Below are positions 16,184-26,500 of a stretch of 64,000 nucleotides of DNA, in pieces. The notes under the pieces were generated by a model. It worked only from the letters and a program-made list of their open reading frames with translations, was not told the DNA's origin and did no database searches. Positions within the stretch are counted from its first letter, which is position 1. The number at the start of each line of letters is the position of its first letter. Location of the stretch: positions 14,114-78,113 of the forward strand of contig DCDG01000043.1 of NCBI GenBank assembly GCA_002316315.1, written 5' to 3'. Position numbers and translations under genes: made by a program. The stretch comes from Candidatus Aminicenantes bacterium UBA1061 (GTDB lineage: Bacteria > Acidobacteriota > Aminicenantia > Aminicenantales > Saccharicenantaceae).

Positions 16184-19100
16184 AAAAGCCAGAGAAAGTC
16201 CTTCTTCTGGGTAGCGGAGCCATCAAAATAGGTGAAGCCGGCGAATTTGATTATTCAGGCAGTCAGGCCATCAAAGCCCTTAAAGAAGAAAACATTGAAA
16301 TTATTCTCGTCAATCCCAATATTGCTACTTTTCAGACTTCAGACTCCCTGGCCGATAAAATCTATTTCATGCCTGTCGAATTATCGCTTGTCGAGAAAAT
16401 CATAGCCAGAGAAAAACCACAGGCTTTATTGATGTCCTTTGGAGGTCAAACGGCTCTTAACTGCGGCCTGAAGCTGGCCAAAGAGGGTCTCCTTGATAAA
16501 TATCAGATAGAAGTTCTTGGCCCGCCTCTCAAAGCGGTAGAAATTACCGAAGACCGGGCTTTATTTAACGAGGCTCTCGCCTCAGCTTCTCTTAAAACTC
16601 CCCGCGGCCAGGCGGTTTCTTCGCTCGAAGAAGGCTCGAAGGCAGCGGAAATTATCGGCTTCCCGGTAATGCTGAGGTCAGCTTTCGCTCTCGGCGGACA
16701 GGGCAGCTCTCTTTGCGCTAACCGGCAAGAACTGTCCGAAAAGCTTTTCCTGGCCCTATCTCAGTCGGATCAAGTTCTAATCGAAGAATATTTAGAAGGC
16801 TGGAAAGAAATTGAATATGAAATCATCCGGGATGCGGCCGATAACTGTCTGGCTATTTGTAACATGGAAAATCTTGATCCAATGGGCATCCACACCGGAG
16901 AAAGTGTCGTCGTCGCACCTTCTCAAACATTGGCCAACCAGGAATACCACGCTCTGCGGGAAATTGCCTTTAAGACGGTCAGAAAGCTGGGTATTATCGG
17001 TGAATGTAATATTCAATTTGCTCTAAATCCGGCTAACAGCGACTACCGGATAATTGAAATCAATGCCAGATTGTCGCGTTCTTCGGCCCTGGCCTCGAAG
17101 GCGACCGGTTACCCCCTGGCCTTTATTGCTGCCAAACTAATGCTTGGCTACTCGCTTCCTCAGCTTAAAAACTCAGTAACAGGAACGACCACCGCCTGCT
17201 TTGAGCCAGCTCTCGATTATATCACCGTTAAGATTCCCCGCTGGGATCTGAAGAAATTTGCCCGAGTCTCCAAAAAGATCGGCTCGGAAATGAAATCCGT
17301 GGGCGAAGTCATGGCCATCGGTCGGAGTTTTGAAGAAGCTTTACAAAAGGCCATCCGCATGCTTCAGATCGGCATGTATGGTTTCGTCGGCAATGAAAAC
17401 TATTCGTTTAAAAATCTTGAAAAGGAATTATTTCAACCAACTGATGAAAGGCTTTTCGGCCTGGCTGAGGCTTTTAAAAAAGGCTGGACAGTCGAAAAAG
17501 TGGCAAGTCTGACCAAAATCGATCCCTGGTTTTTATATAAAATGAAAGGGCTGGTTGAGCTGGAAGAAAAAATCAGAAAATACCGGTTAGACGATCTGCC
17601 GACCGACCTTCTTCTGGAAGCTAAAAAGAAAGGCTTCTCGGATAAGCAGCTGGCCATTTTCACCCGGACCACTGAAGAAGATGTCCGTGAAAAAAGGGGA
17701 AGCCTCAAGCTGCGACCGGCGGTCAAACAAATTGATACTCTGGCTGCCGAGTATGCGGCCAGGACCAATTACCTGTATCTCACCTACCACGGCTCGGAAG
17801 ATGATTTGAACCATAACCACTCGAAGAAAAAAATTATGGTTCTGGGCTCGGGTCCTTATAGTATCGGCTCGTCAGTGGAGTTTGACTGGTGTTGCGTTAA
17901 TACCTCGCTGGCTTTAAGACAGCTCGGTTATCAAACCATCATGGTCAATTACAATCCAGAGACAGTTTCAACCGACTACGACATGTGCGACCGGCTATAC
18001 TTTGATGAACTCAGCCTGGAAAGAGTGCTCGATATTTATCAAAAAGAAAAGCCGGCTGGAATTATTGTCTCCATGGGAGGCCAGGTGCCAAACAACTTAG
18101 CCCTAAAACTGCACCGGGCCGGCCTGCCTCTGCTGGGCACCCCGCCCGAAGATATTGACCGGGCCGAAGATCGCCGTAAATTTTCGAGGCTATTAGATGA
18201 GCTCAAGATTGATCAACCGCCATGGAAGGAAGTCACCAGTCTGGAAGAAGCCAGAAGATTCTGTCACGAAGTCGGCTATCCGGTCATTATCCGTCCTTCT
18301 TATGTCCTGAGCGGAGCAGCTATGAGCCTGGTTTTTGAAGAAAAATATCTGGACAAATATTTGAAACGCGCTTCTCTTGTCTCGCCCGAATATCCGGTGG
18401 TAATTTCGAAATTTATCATTGGAGCCAAGGAAATTGAACTGGAAGCAGTGGCCAGTAAGGGCAACATCGTAGCTTCAGCCATCATCGAACACATTGAAAA
18501 TGCCGGGGTTCATTCTGGTGATGCCACCATGGTTGTCCCCCCTCAGAAACTTTACCTTGAAACCATCCGCCAGATAAGAAATATTGGGGAAAAAATTACC
18601 CGGGCTTTGAATATAACAGGACCGCTGAACCTTCAGCTTCTGGCTAAAGATAATGCTCTCAAGGTTATCGAGTGTAACCTCAGGGCTTCACGCTCACTGC
18701 CCTTTGTTTCCAAAGTCTCCAGGATTCCATTCATTGAGCTGGCTGTCAGGTCAATGCTTGGGCTGCCGATTAGCCCGGGCCGTTCAATCTTTGAGTTGAA
18801 TTATGTCGGTGTCAAAGCTCCTCAATTTTCTTTTTCCAGACTGAAGGGGGCTGACCCCTGCCATGGAGTGGAAATGGCTTCGACCGGTGAAGTCGCCTGT
18901 CTGGGGGATGACCTTCACGAGGCACTGCTCAAGGCCATGCTGGCCGCTGGCTTCAGGTTGCCTCAAAACTCGATTCTGCTGAGTCTGGGTGGAGAGGAAA
19001 ACAAACAAAAATTCTTGCCCGCAGCCCGGGATCTGGCCATGGCCGGGCTTAAAATTTATGCCACTGAAGGCACCTCCAGATTCTTGAAAAGGCACGGGAT

Positions 19101-19368
19101 CGACACCGCCCGCCTTTACAAAATCCACCAGGACCGCCAGCCGAACCTTAAAGATTTTTTAATGGAAAAGAAAATTGATTTTCTAATTTCTATTCCTCAT
19201 ACCGGGAAAAGAATAGAATTCGATTCAGACTACAGAATGAGACGATTAGCCGTAGATCTGGGCCTGCCCGTTATCACCAACCTGCAATTGGCTGAAGCTT
19301 TTGTTCAGGCTTTTGTTTCTAAGAAAATCGATGATTTAAAAATCAAGCACTGGGCAGAATATCAATAA
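16180..19368 (+). CDS. carB: Carbamoyl-phosphate synthase large subunit, eukaryote-like
   Basis: 1062 residues, normal length. Two ATP-grasp halves (about 1-400 and 550-920) flank an oligomerisation domain, with an MGS-like allosteric domain at 925-1062. It makes carbamoyl phosphate from bicarbonate, 2 ATP and ammonia for pyrimidine and arginine synthesis. Many diagnostic segments match animal CAD/CPS1 rather than bacterial CarB as I remember them: FDYSGSQAIKALKEENI, NPNIATFQTS, FALGGQGS, GECNIQFAL, NARLSRSSALASKATGY, PYSIGSSVEFDWC, GGQVPNNLA, ECNLRASRSLPFVSK, MASTGEVACLG. The allosteric domain keeps ATEGTS, but the region equivalent to the N-acetylglutamate site (Trp and two Asn in CPS1) is not conserved. 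It overlaps carA by ATGA, indicating coupling. Confidence 0.96.
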   Translation: MKKPEKVLLLGSGAIKIGEAGEFDYSGSQAIKALKEENIEIILVNPNIATFQTSDSLADKIYFMPVELSLVEKIIAREKPQALLMSFGGQTALNCGLKLAKEGLLDKYQIEVLGPPLKAVEITEDRALFNEALASASLKTPRGQAVSSLEEGSKAAEIIGFPVMLRSAFALGGQGSSLCANRQELSEKLFLALSQSDQVLIEEYLEGWKEIEYEIIRDAADNCLAICNMENLDPMGIHTGESVVVAPSQTLANQEYHALREIAFKTVRKLGIIGECNIQFALNPANSDYRIIEINARLSRSSALASKATGYPLAFIAAKLMLGYSLPQLKNSVTGTTTACFEPALDYITVKIPRWDLKKFARVSKKIGSEMKSVGEVMAIGRSFEEALQKAIRMLQIGMYGFVGNENYSFKNLEKELFQPTDERLFGLAEAFKKGWTVEKVASLTKIDPWFLYKMKGLVELEEKIRKYRLDDLPTDLLLEAKKKGFSDKQLAIFTRTTEEDVREKRGSLKLRPAVKQIDTLAAEYAARTNYLYLTYHGSEDDLNHNHSKKKIMVLGSGPYSIGSSVEFDWCCVNTSLALRQLGYQTIMVNYNPETVSTDYDMCDRLYFDELSLERVLDIYQKEKPAGIIVSMGGQVPNNLALKLHRAGLPLLGTPPEDIDRAEDRRKFSRLLDELKIDQPPWKEVTSLEEARRFCHEVGYPVIIRPSYVLSGAAMSLVFEEKYLDKYLKRASLVSPEYPVVISKFIIGAKEIELEAVASKGNIVASAIIEHIENAGVHSGDATMVVPPQKLYLETIRQIRNIGEKITRALNITGPLNLQLLAKDNALKVIECNLRASRSLPFVSKVSRIPFIELAVRSMLGLPISPGRSIFELNYVGVKAPQFSFSRLKGADPCHGVEMASTGEVACLGDDLHEALLKAMLAAGFRLPQNSILLSLGGEENKQKFLPAARDLAMAGLKIYATEGTSRFLKRHGIDTARLYKIHQDRQPNLKDFLMEKKIDFLISIPHTGKRIEFDSDYRMRRLAVDLGLPVITNLQLAEAFVQAFVSKKIDDLKIKHWAEYQ

Positions 19369-19487
19369 TCAAGCTGATCTTATTAGCCATTAAATCCAGG
19401 CAGGTTCCTTCCAGAGCGCTCTTTTGATTCTCATTTCAAAACTCACCCCTTTGCCTCCAGCTGTTATTCATGTCCAGCAGCCGGCAG

Positions 19488-22400
19488 CTAAAGGTCGAGT
19501 AGCTTGATGTTTTCAGCATAGATCAATCGTTTGTACTTCTTATACATCACCGCCACCGCCGCCACAGTTTTGGCTGCTTTATCTGGCTCATCAGTTTCAA
19601 AAATTTCGTATTCCCTAACCACCAGCCGGTAATCCTGAATTTTTATTCCACGAGGCAGCTTCAGAGTCCCCTTCCAGACATACGAACTGGATTCTCTAGC
19701 ACCGCTACTCTGAGGACTCAGGGTGACCATGGTCCCTTGAACCGGTTCCCAGCCGAGCTCCTCAGGCAGGTTGACTTTTTTTGTTTCCAGGCTGACTTCC
19801 ACCACCCCCGGACCATTTCCGGCATATCCCCTGAGATAGGAAAGACCGGAGAGAGTAAATCCAATCTCGGTCAGATTCTGCGGATTGAATGTTACGGCCA
19901 GGTTTCGTTCAGGTAAAATCTGCGCCAAATTGGTCACTACTACTTTCGACAGATGCGCTCCGGGTACTGAGTCCGGCTGAAATCTGGCCAGAGCCAGTCT
20001 GATAAATGGGAAATAAGCCTGACCCGGGTCAAGCTCTAAATCACAATACCAGAGTCCCCGCTCCTTATCATATTCTACTTCATGGCCAACTGCGATGAAC
20101 TTCTTTTCTTGGGGCATTTCAAGCAGAGGCAGTTCCCCCATTATTTCTACCGCCGATGGAAAAGCCTCAGGCAGCGGATACTCCGGAGGCCAGGTGCTGC
20201 CTGATTTCCAAATCGGATCAGCTCCCCACATGGTAACATATGGCCTGTATTGTTCTGCTACAGGAGGAACACTTATAGAAACCCGCGGTGTGACAATTTT
20301 TTTCTGGACCTCCGGCCGGATCTGTGCTTCGGCCCGCGTCTGGCTGGCCGTTAAGCCCGGGGTTTCGGCCACGCCGGTCACCGTTTCTGAACTGCGTTTT
20401 TTGGGAGTGACCTGCAGGCCCGGTGGCAGAATAACAGCCAGCAGTTCGCCTTCGCCGGAAGAATACCAGGGCCTTTCAATATATACCCGCAAAGCACTTT
20501 TCCTGACACTCCGTACCTGATTTCGGGCCTTTTCCCTTTCCCATTTAAAAGATGGAATGACATAAGCAATTTTGGGCATGGCCGGTGGGGCTGAGTTTAA
20601 TACTTTGACTTCAACTGGCTGGCTACTTCTGGTATAAATAGCTTCCCTGGCCAGTTCGCTGGCTGGAAATTGTTCCTGATATCTGGTCGTCGCTATCAGG
20701 CTGTAATTAACCCGTCGGAACCTGGTATCTCCAAACTCCTGTCGGTAAACGGGGGTAGGCAGACCGATGATCGCCGCACTGGTTATCGGCCTGGGTACCT
20801 GTTGCTGATTATCTGAATCCTGGATCCGTCTCTCCCCTGTCTTTGGAGTAAGTGAGATTGAGTTCATCTCGGGAGTGACGGTCAACTCGAGAACATGAGC
20901 CCGGCTTTCAAGAACTTTTGGTTCCGGTTCATTCAGATCGTCAACTGGCTCTGACCAGCTGGCCATCAACTCAACTCTGGAAGTACTCTGGCCATGAATT
21001 CCAAATTCCCCGAAGAGAACAGCGGCGGTCTGCCCATAACTTTTCTGAGCCTCCAGAAATCTGGCTTGAGGGCGACCCACTGGCTGAAGAGTGGCATGAC
21101 TCAGGGTAATCTCTTCAAAAGGTGTTATCAGCCAGTTTTTTCCCTGCAGAGAAATAGTCCTGAGCCGGTTCAGGTCTATTCTTGGTACCTGAAGAGTCTT
21201 TAATGTCTGTACCTGTCCTGCGGGCAAGCCACGCGGTGGCTTCAGCACTTTGGGTGGCAGTATTCTTTCTGGCTTTTCCAGCCAACGATAAAACCCCTGA
21301 ATTTCGAGATATCTCTCCGGGAAATAGCAGCTGAGACGAAGCCTCACCGACTCTCCCTTTTTAAGATAGACTGTTAGCACTCGCGAAGAATCAGACCGGC
21401 GGGCAGGCTGGCTACCTTCCTCCAGTCTCAGGCGGAAAGGCCGGAAATCAGGCCAGTCGCCGACAAAAGGAATCAGCCAGGGATCCGGCGCTCCATAAGG
21501 TAAGCCACGCAGACAAACTCCTCTCGCCCAGGGGTCTGGAAAATAGGGTAGCTCAACCTCATCTCCCGGCTCGAGTTCATTAAATCTACCAGCATCTTTC
21601 TGACAGATTAGAGAATAAACCTCAGGCTTAAGACCGGAAGGACTATCAAACAGCCCATGAAGTTCAGAGTCAAATTGAGAGATTTTGGGCGGAGCCAGAT
21701 GCCGGTCAGATGTCTGAGAGGTAGGTTCATTGTCCCTGTCAATAGAATCATTAAAGCTTTTGATAACCAGATGGCTCACCGTCTCGCCTGTTTTTGGTTC
21801 TTCTCTGGGGATAATAACTGGAGAAGCAACAGGATCAAAGCGACTGAAAACAAAAGGCGGATTGGCTGGCCCCGGGATTGCCTGCCGATCATCATTGTTT
21901 TCAAGCGGCTGACTGTTTCCAGCCAGATCTACCGTTCTGGCTCTCAGCCGGTAGCCGGTGCCGTAGCGCAGCTTCGGCAGTGATCTGGAGACAGGCTTGA
22001 ATTTGGTTTCGAGCAAAAAATCACTCAGGGCTTTGTTTTCTATAGTTTGGGGGGTATCATCCCGGTCAATAGTCTTGCCGGGCCTGGTAGCTACCAGACT
22101 CCAGCCATCCCAGTGAAACAGAGCTTCGTGAACATAGATTTCATTGGATGATTGATCAGCTGCCTGGGTGACAGCCGGTGACAGGAAGCCTTCATCCTCC
22201 AGAGTGATTTCCTTATCTAGCCTGACCAATCGATAAGTTCCTTCTCTCTGGCAGAGAGAGTGCCATTTTTGCGACTTATCATCCCAGACATCAATCCGAT
22301 AGCCCTGGATCAGGTCTTCAGCAAAAAGTGTGATTTCTTGCTTCCTGGTTAAATCGTTATTGAGTTCGACAGCTTTAACCAGCATTTCAGCTACATTTTT

Positions 22401-23507
22401 TGCCTGTTCATTTCTGATCACCCCCAGCCCACTTGAACGCAGGCCGGGAAGGTCAGCCTTTTCTCTGGTCTCAGCTGTGTCGGCCAGCTCAGCCGTCTGG
22501 AGGGCAACAGCGTCAACATCGAGCTGGATCAGTTCATATCTTTCCTCATCAGCCAGGTTTAGAAAACCATGGACAACTTCAGGTGGCTGCTGGTGGCTGG
22601 CAGCTTCAAAAATTCCATCGGAGGCATCATAGTTATAAGCAGTCCTTAGAGTTTCATCACTTCTTCCTTCTGGAATTAATTTAATCCAGCCAGCTGCTGG
22701 AAAGTCAGGCGGGACTTCCAGTTCAAAGTCAAGCACCAAACCGAGTAACCTTTCGAGGGCTGGATAGCTGGTCAGGAAGGCCAGAACCTGGTGAAAATCG
22801 GGCCGAGGTCGAGTAACAGGGACTCGTTGGGCTATCGGTTGTCTGGTTTTGGGATCAATGGTCACCCTGTTTTTTGGCTTGTAGAATTCTCTGAGCAGAT
22901 AAAAGTCCCGGGGAGGCTGAGGCAAAGGATAAACCTGAACAGCTTTGAATTTCTGGCCTTCGGCTTCGCGCCTGACTGACTGAGCCATAATCGGCTGGGT
23001 TGTTTTAAGCTGAACGGTCTTAGCATAGCGCTGGTCGGTAATTGGCTTCAGGCGAATCTGAGCCAGTCCATCAGTATGAAAAACTCTGGCTATAGGCGGC
23101 GGCTCTTCCGGAGATTCAGCTGCTACATTCAGGTACTGAGCAGCCACGAAGGTCATAACATTTCTCACCGGATAGGAAATGACCAGGTTTTTACTGAGGT
23201 CAGCCAGCTGGTAGGAGAAAACCGGAGCCTCTGGCTTGAATATGGCCTGCCAGAGTTCCAGCTCAGGCTCGGGAGAAATTCTTTTTATCGCCAGTGGCTC
23301 CCGGCTTTTTTTCTTATCATAGATCACCCCGAAATTTAAAGCTCGAACAGTTTCCGGCCAGTTCAGGATATCAGGAAATAAATTCAGGCTGGGCGTTCTC
23401 CCTCTGCCCTCCTCTTCCAGGCGGACAGAGACTGCCGCCGACAACTGCAATTTCCCATCTTTTACACCGTTAGGACATAGCGTCCATATAACAGTTGATT
23501 TTGGCAT
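19488..23507 (-). CDS. Very large protein of unknown function, second gene of two-gene operon
   Basis: 1339 residues from the ATG at 23507, which has AGGGAAG upstream and lies 14 bases after the stop of the partner gene, so translation is coupled. There is no signal peptide or membrane segment. The protein is rich in predicted beta strands, Pro and Arg. Conserved-looking blocks: an N-terminal WTLCPNGVKDGKLQLSAAVS and FPDILNWPETV; a GYRLRARTVDLAGNS block near residue 535 like an FnIII or carbohydrate-binding strand pair; an IERPWYSSGEGELLAVILPP block near 1030; VTMWGADPIW; and GLWYCDLELDPGQAYFPFIRLALARFQP near 1210. I recall similar unannotated proteins in actinobacteria, but this is unverified. 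No catalytic motif is seen. It probably acts with the exported partner; how it would leave the cytoplasm is unclear. Confidence 0.85.
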   Translation of the reverse strand: MPKSTVIWTLCPNGVKDGKLQLSAAVSVRLEEEGRGRTPSLNLFPDILNWPETVRALNFGVIYDKKKSREPLAIKRISPEPELELWQAIFKPEAPVFSYQLADLSKNLVISYPVRNVMTFVAAQYLNVAAESPEEPPPIARVFHTDGLAQIRLKPITDQRYAKTVQLKTTQPIMAQSVRREAEGQKFKAVQVYPLPQPPRDFYLLREFYKPKNRVTIDPKTRQPIAQRVPVTRPRPDFHQVLAFLTSYPALERLLGLVLDFELEVPPDFPAAGWIKLIPEGRSDETLRTAYNYDASDGIFEAASHQQPPEVVHGFLNLADEERYELIQLDVDAVALQTAELADTAETREKADLPGLRSSGLGVIRNEQAKNVAEMLVKAVELNNDLTRKQEITLFAEDLIQGYRIDVWDDKSQKWHSLCQREGTYRLVRLDKEITLEDEGFLSPAVTQAADQSSNEIYVHEALFHWDGWSLVATRPGKTIDRDDTPQTIENKALSDFLLETKFKPVSRSLPKLRYGTGYRLRARTVDLAGNSQPLENNDDRQAIPGPANPPFVFSRFDPVASPVIIPREEPKTGETVSHLVIKSFNDSIDRDNEPTSQTSDRHLAPPKISQFDSELHGLFDSPSGLKPEVYSLICQKDAGRFNELEPGDEVELPYFPDPWARGVCLRGLPYGAPDPWLIPFVGDWPDFRPFRLRLEEGSQPARRSDSSRVLTVYLKKGESVRLRLSCYFPERYLEIQGFYRWLEKPERILPPKVLKPPRGLPAGQVQTLKTLQVPRIDLNRLRTISLQGKNWLITPFEEITLSHATLQPVGRPQARFLEAQKSYGQTAAVLFGEFGIHGQSTSRVELMASWSEPVDDLNEPEPKVLESRAHVLELTVTPEMNSISLTPKTGERRIQDSDNQQQVPRPITSAAIIGLPTPVYRQEFGDTRFRRVNYSLIATTRYQEQFPASELAREAIYTRSSQPVEVKVLNSAPPAMPKIAYVIPSFKWEREKARNQVRSVRKSALRVYIERPWYSSGEGELLAVILPPGLQVTPKKRSSETVTGVAETPGLTASQTRAEAQIRPEVQKKIVTPRVSISVPPVAEQYRPYVTMWGADPIWKSGSTWPPEYPLPEAFPSAVEIMGELPLLEMPQEKKFIAVGHEVEYDKERGLWYCDLELDPGQAYFPFIRLALARFQPDSVPGAHLSKVVVTNLAQILPERNLAVTFNPQNLTEIGFTLSGLSYLRGYAGNGPGVVEVSLETKKVNLPEELGWEPVQGTMVTLSPQSSGARESSSYVWKGTLKLPRGIKIQDYRLVVREYEIFETDEPDKAAKTVAAVAVMYKKYKRLIYAENIKLLDL

Positions 23508-23521
23508 TTTCGTCTTCCCTT

Positions 23522-26500
23522 TCAGGCAAAGGCCTGACAATAGGCCAGCCAGTCATTCTCTTCCATCAGGTCGCTGAAAAGCGGTGGGGGCGAGGCGCCA
23601 AATTCTCTTTCGACATGCAGAGTTACCTTTGTACTGAAAAATAAGAGTTTGATTTTGACTGTGAGCGAAGCCTGACCCCAGACTTTATTTTCTAGTTCCT
23701 CATAGTTAAGCTCAAGATAGAATTCAGCTGAAATGCTGATCAGACCCAGGACATCAAGTTCTCCTGTACAGCGCACATAACCTGAAATAGCAACGGCATT
23801 TTCTTCATATCTGAAATAGATTCCAGCCATTAAAGCCATTCCGCCGCTGGCCACCCCTAAATTCATTGCAAAACTACCACCAAACTCAAGTGAGCCTTCC
23901 ACCAGCTTAATACCGTTCGGCTCCAGGACCAGGGAGAAAAATCCACCACCACCAAACATCGCTACTGTCACCAGGAAGCGATTGCTTTTATCATTAAAGG
24001 CAAACTTCAGAGAAACCGGTTCCCCCGTAAAAGGTAAGCTGATTTCACCGCCGAATTTGAGATTTTGCAGGCTAAAGACGCCAAAACCAACATCAGGTAC
24101 TGAAAGAGAATAACCCAGCCTAACTCCTTCCGGTTCAACCTTAACCACGGGCTTCCCGCCAAATCCCGACCGGCTGCCGAAGTTACCAGGGAGTGGAATT
24201 GCCTTGAGAAGACCTTCGATGAATTTAAAAGGACCACTGAATTCCAGAGAAGCAATTTCCGGGTTAACGTCTGGTTTCTGTCCATTCTGGGCGGTAAAGG
24301 TAAAGCGAGAGAATTTGACCCGGACAAAAGTCTTGATATCTTTAATCAAGTCCAGCGTAAAATCAGTTAATTCACCCTTGACCTGATAAGTTGCTTCTTT
24401 CCCATTGAAATAGGATACTGCTTCGACATTCAGGGTGAGTCTGGATTTAGATCTGTCGCGGCTGGCTATGAAAATAGAAAAGTCATGCAGACCTGGTGTC
24501 CACTTAAGAAAAGTTTTGACTCCAACCGGCAGTTGACCACTACCTTCAAAGACCGGCTCGGTTTTAATTTTGAGAGCCGGAGACAAATCTCCGGCCAGCT
24601 GCTGCCCTTTGTCAAGAGCGTCTTTTACTGGACTGGCAAAATCTTCGACCTTATCAACCACATCTTTGAGCAAAATGCCGCCCAGTATTTTGGCCTTACT
24701 GTCAAAGAATTTTTCCGGATAGAATTTACCTTCAACCGCCTCCTTTAGAGCTTCCTTTATATCCTTCTCATCCAGAACTTTCCGGTCAGCGTCTGCTCGT
24801 GGGCCAGAAGACCAATCGGGCTGTGGTTCAGAAGAAGCAGAACCAATCTGTCCACCCACCGGGCCCAGGATTCTGGACAGCCCGACCAGATAAAAATTCG
24901 GCGTAGCCAGACCGCCTGATTTCTCTGCCCGACCGCCAGCTGTAAAATCCAGCAACGGTGGCTTTTCGAGAATCTGGATAAAAATCTCCCCTTTATTAGC
25001 TGAAGGGTTGAAACCATCTTGGATATAAGTCTCGGCGAACCTGACAGTGGTCCGGCCCAAATCCAGCAGGTTTTTTAGAGCCGGAATGGCTATAACCGCC
25101 CTGTCCATAGCCGGGAAACACATGGGCTGATCGGCCAGCTCAAAAGCCTGTTTGGATCCAGCCTGGACAGCTTCTCTCAACTCGAAAGTCATAGACTCGG
25201 TTTCAAAGGTGGTATCTTTTTCCATCCGCTCTTCAGCCAGAGATAGACTCTGCCCGCGAAGGTCAGGTTTTCTTCTTTTAACTGCCTCTTCATCCTCAGA
25301 ATTATAAACTCCGGCTAGGGACTTTAGGCTGGTCGCATCAAAGGCGTATCGATTGTCAATAAACATCATCGGCAGCTGAAACTCAATTTCATGACCTTCA
25401 ACATCAATTGCCGTGACCTGAAACTGAAAGTCTTTTTTGCCGACTCTTGGCCAGAAAGCCTTCTGGCCCGAATTGGAAAGAACCTGGCTATCTTCAGGGT
25501 GGTCGAGAGGTGGCGTCTGGAGACTGGTAATTTTAACCAGCCGAAATGGTATTTCCCGACCTTCGTTGGGCTGAAAAGGAGCAGGAAAGGTCTTCTCCGG
25601 CTGGCTGACCACAATATACATTTTCTGCAGGAGGTAGGCAAAATTCTGACCATCTGAGGCCTTATAAAATTTTCTCTCAGTTACCTTAACAAGGGAGGCT
25701 CGATGACCGAAAGGCAGCAGATAGCCCTTATAGACAACCCGGACATAATGATCCCGACCCATTGTCGCCAGGTGTTGCCAGGTAACTACTGATAGAGGTG
25801 AAACCGGAGACCAGTTACCTATCGAATCAAGCCAGGCCCCGAGAGGGCTGAGCATCATTCTGTTAACCCGGATAGGCTGCGGTTCGTATGGACTCTGGTC
25901 AGGTTTTTTTAGTGTAAAATTACTGCTGAGGTGAACGATCTGGTGACGATCATCAGCGGTCAGGGGCAGACGGACTTCCTCTGATGAAGAAGGGCCGGTC
26001 AAATTATTCAGATCTACATCTGGCGACCAGACCGCTCTCAGGGCTAAATAAGGATTATCTGATTCACTTATCGAGCCATCGGGATTTAGAGCTGCCAGTC
26101 TCGTATGCCAGAGCTCTGTCCAGCCATTAATCGAAACAGGCTTAACCGCATGAACCCAGATATTGTAGACATTTGGTGACAGGATGAGCCGGTAAGGCAT
26201 CTCGATCGCCGTCTGATATTTTTCTGGCGGTGCCGGCTTCAGGCGTGATCTGACCAGTCGACTGTATTCTGTCTGGGCAAGTTGGTATTTTTGCAGATAA
26301 AGATTCTGACCAGATAGACCGGTGAAGATAAAGGGAGACCTGGAGACAGCGGTCGAAGTGCCTTTCCTGGGCACAGCAGTTCGTCCCGGTGCTGGTCCGG
26401 GAACGGCTGGTGGTAGAGCCGCCATGACCAAGCTAGGCTGATAAAGATGCCACGCCAAGAGAGATTCCAGAGTCAGAGGAATTTCATTCATTTCGTCCGG

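Noticed and set aside
16180..19368. N-acetylglutamate activation as in CPS1
   Set aside because: Only the two Thr of ATEGTS match; the Trp and Asn residues used by CPS1 are not present in the C-terminal domain.
20095..22632. Several plus-strand frames of 60-140 codons inside the giant operon
   Set aside because: They are antisense to long well-formed proteins, have no ribosome sites, and show no recognisable motifs.
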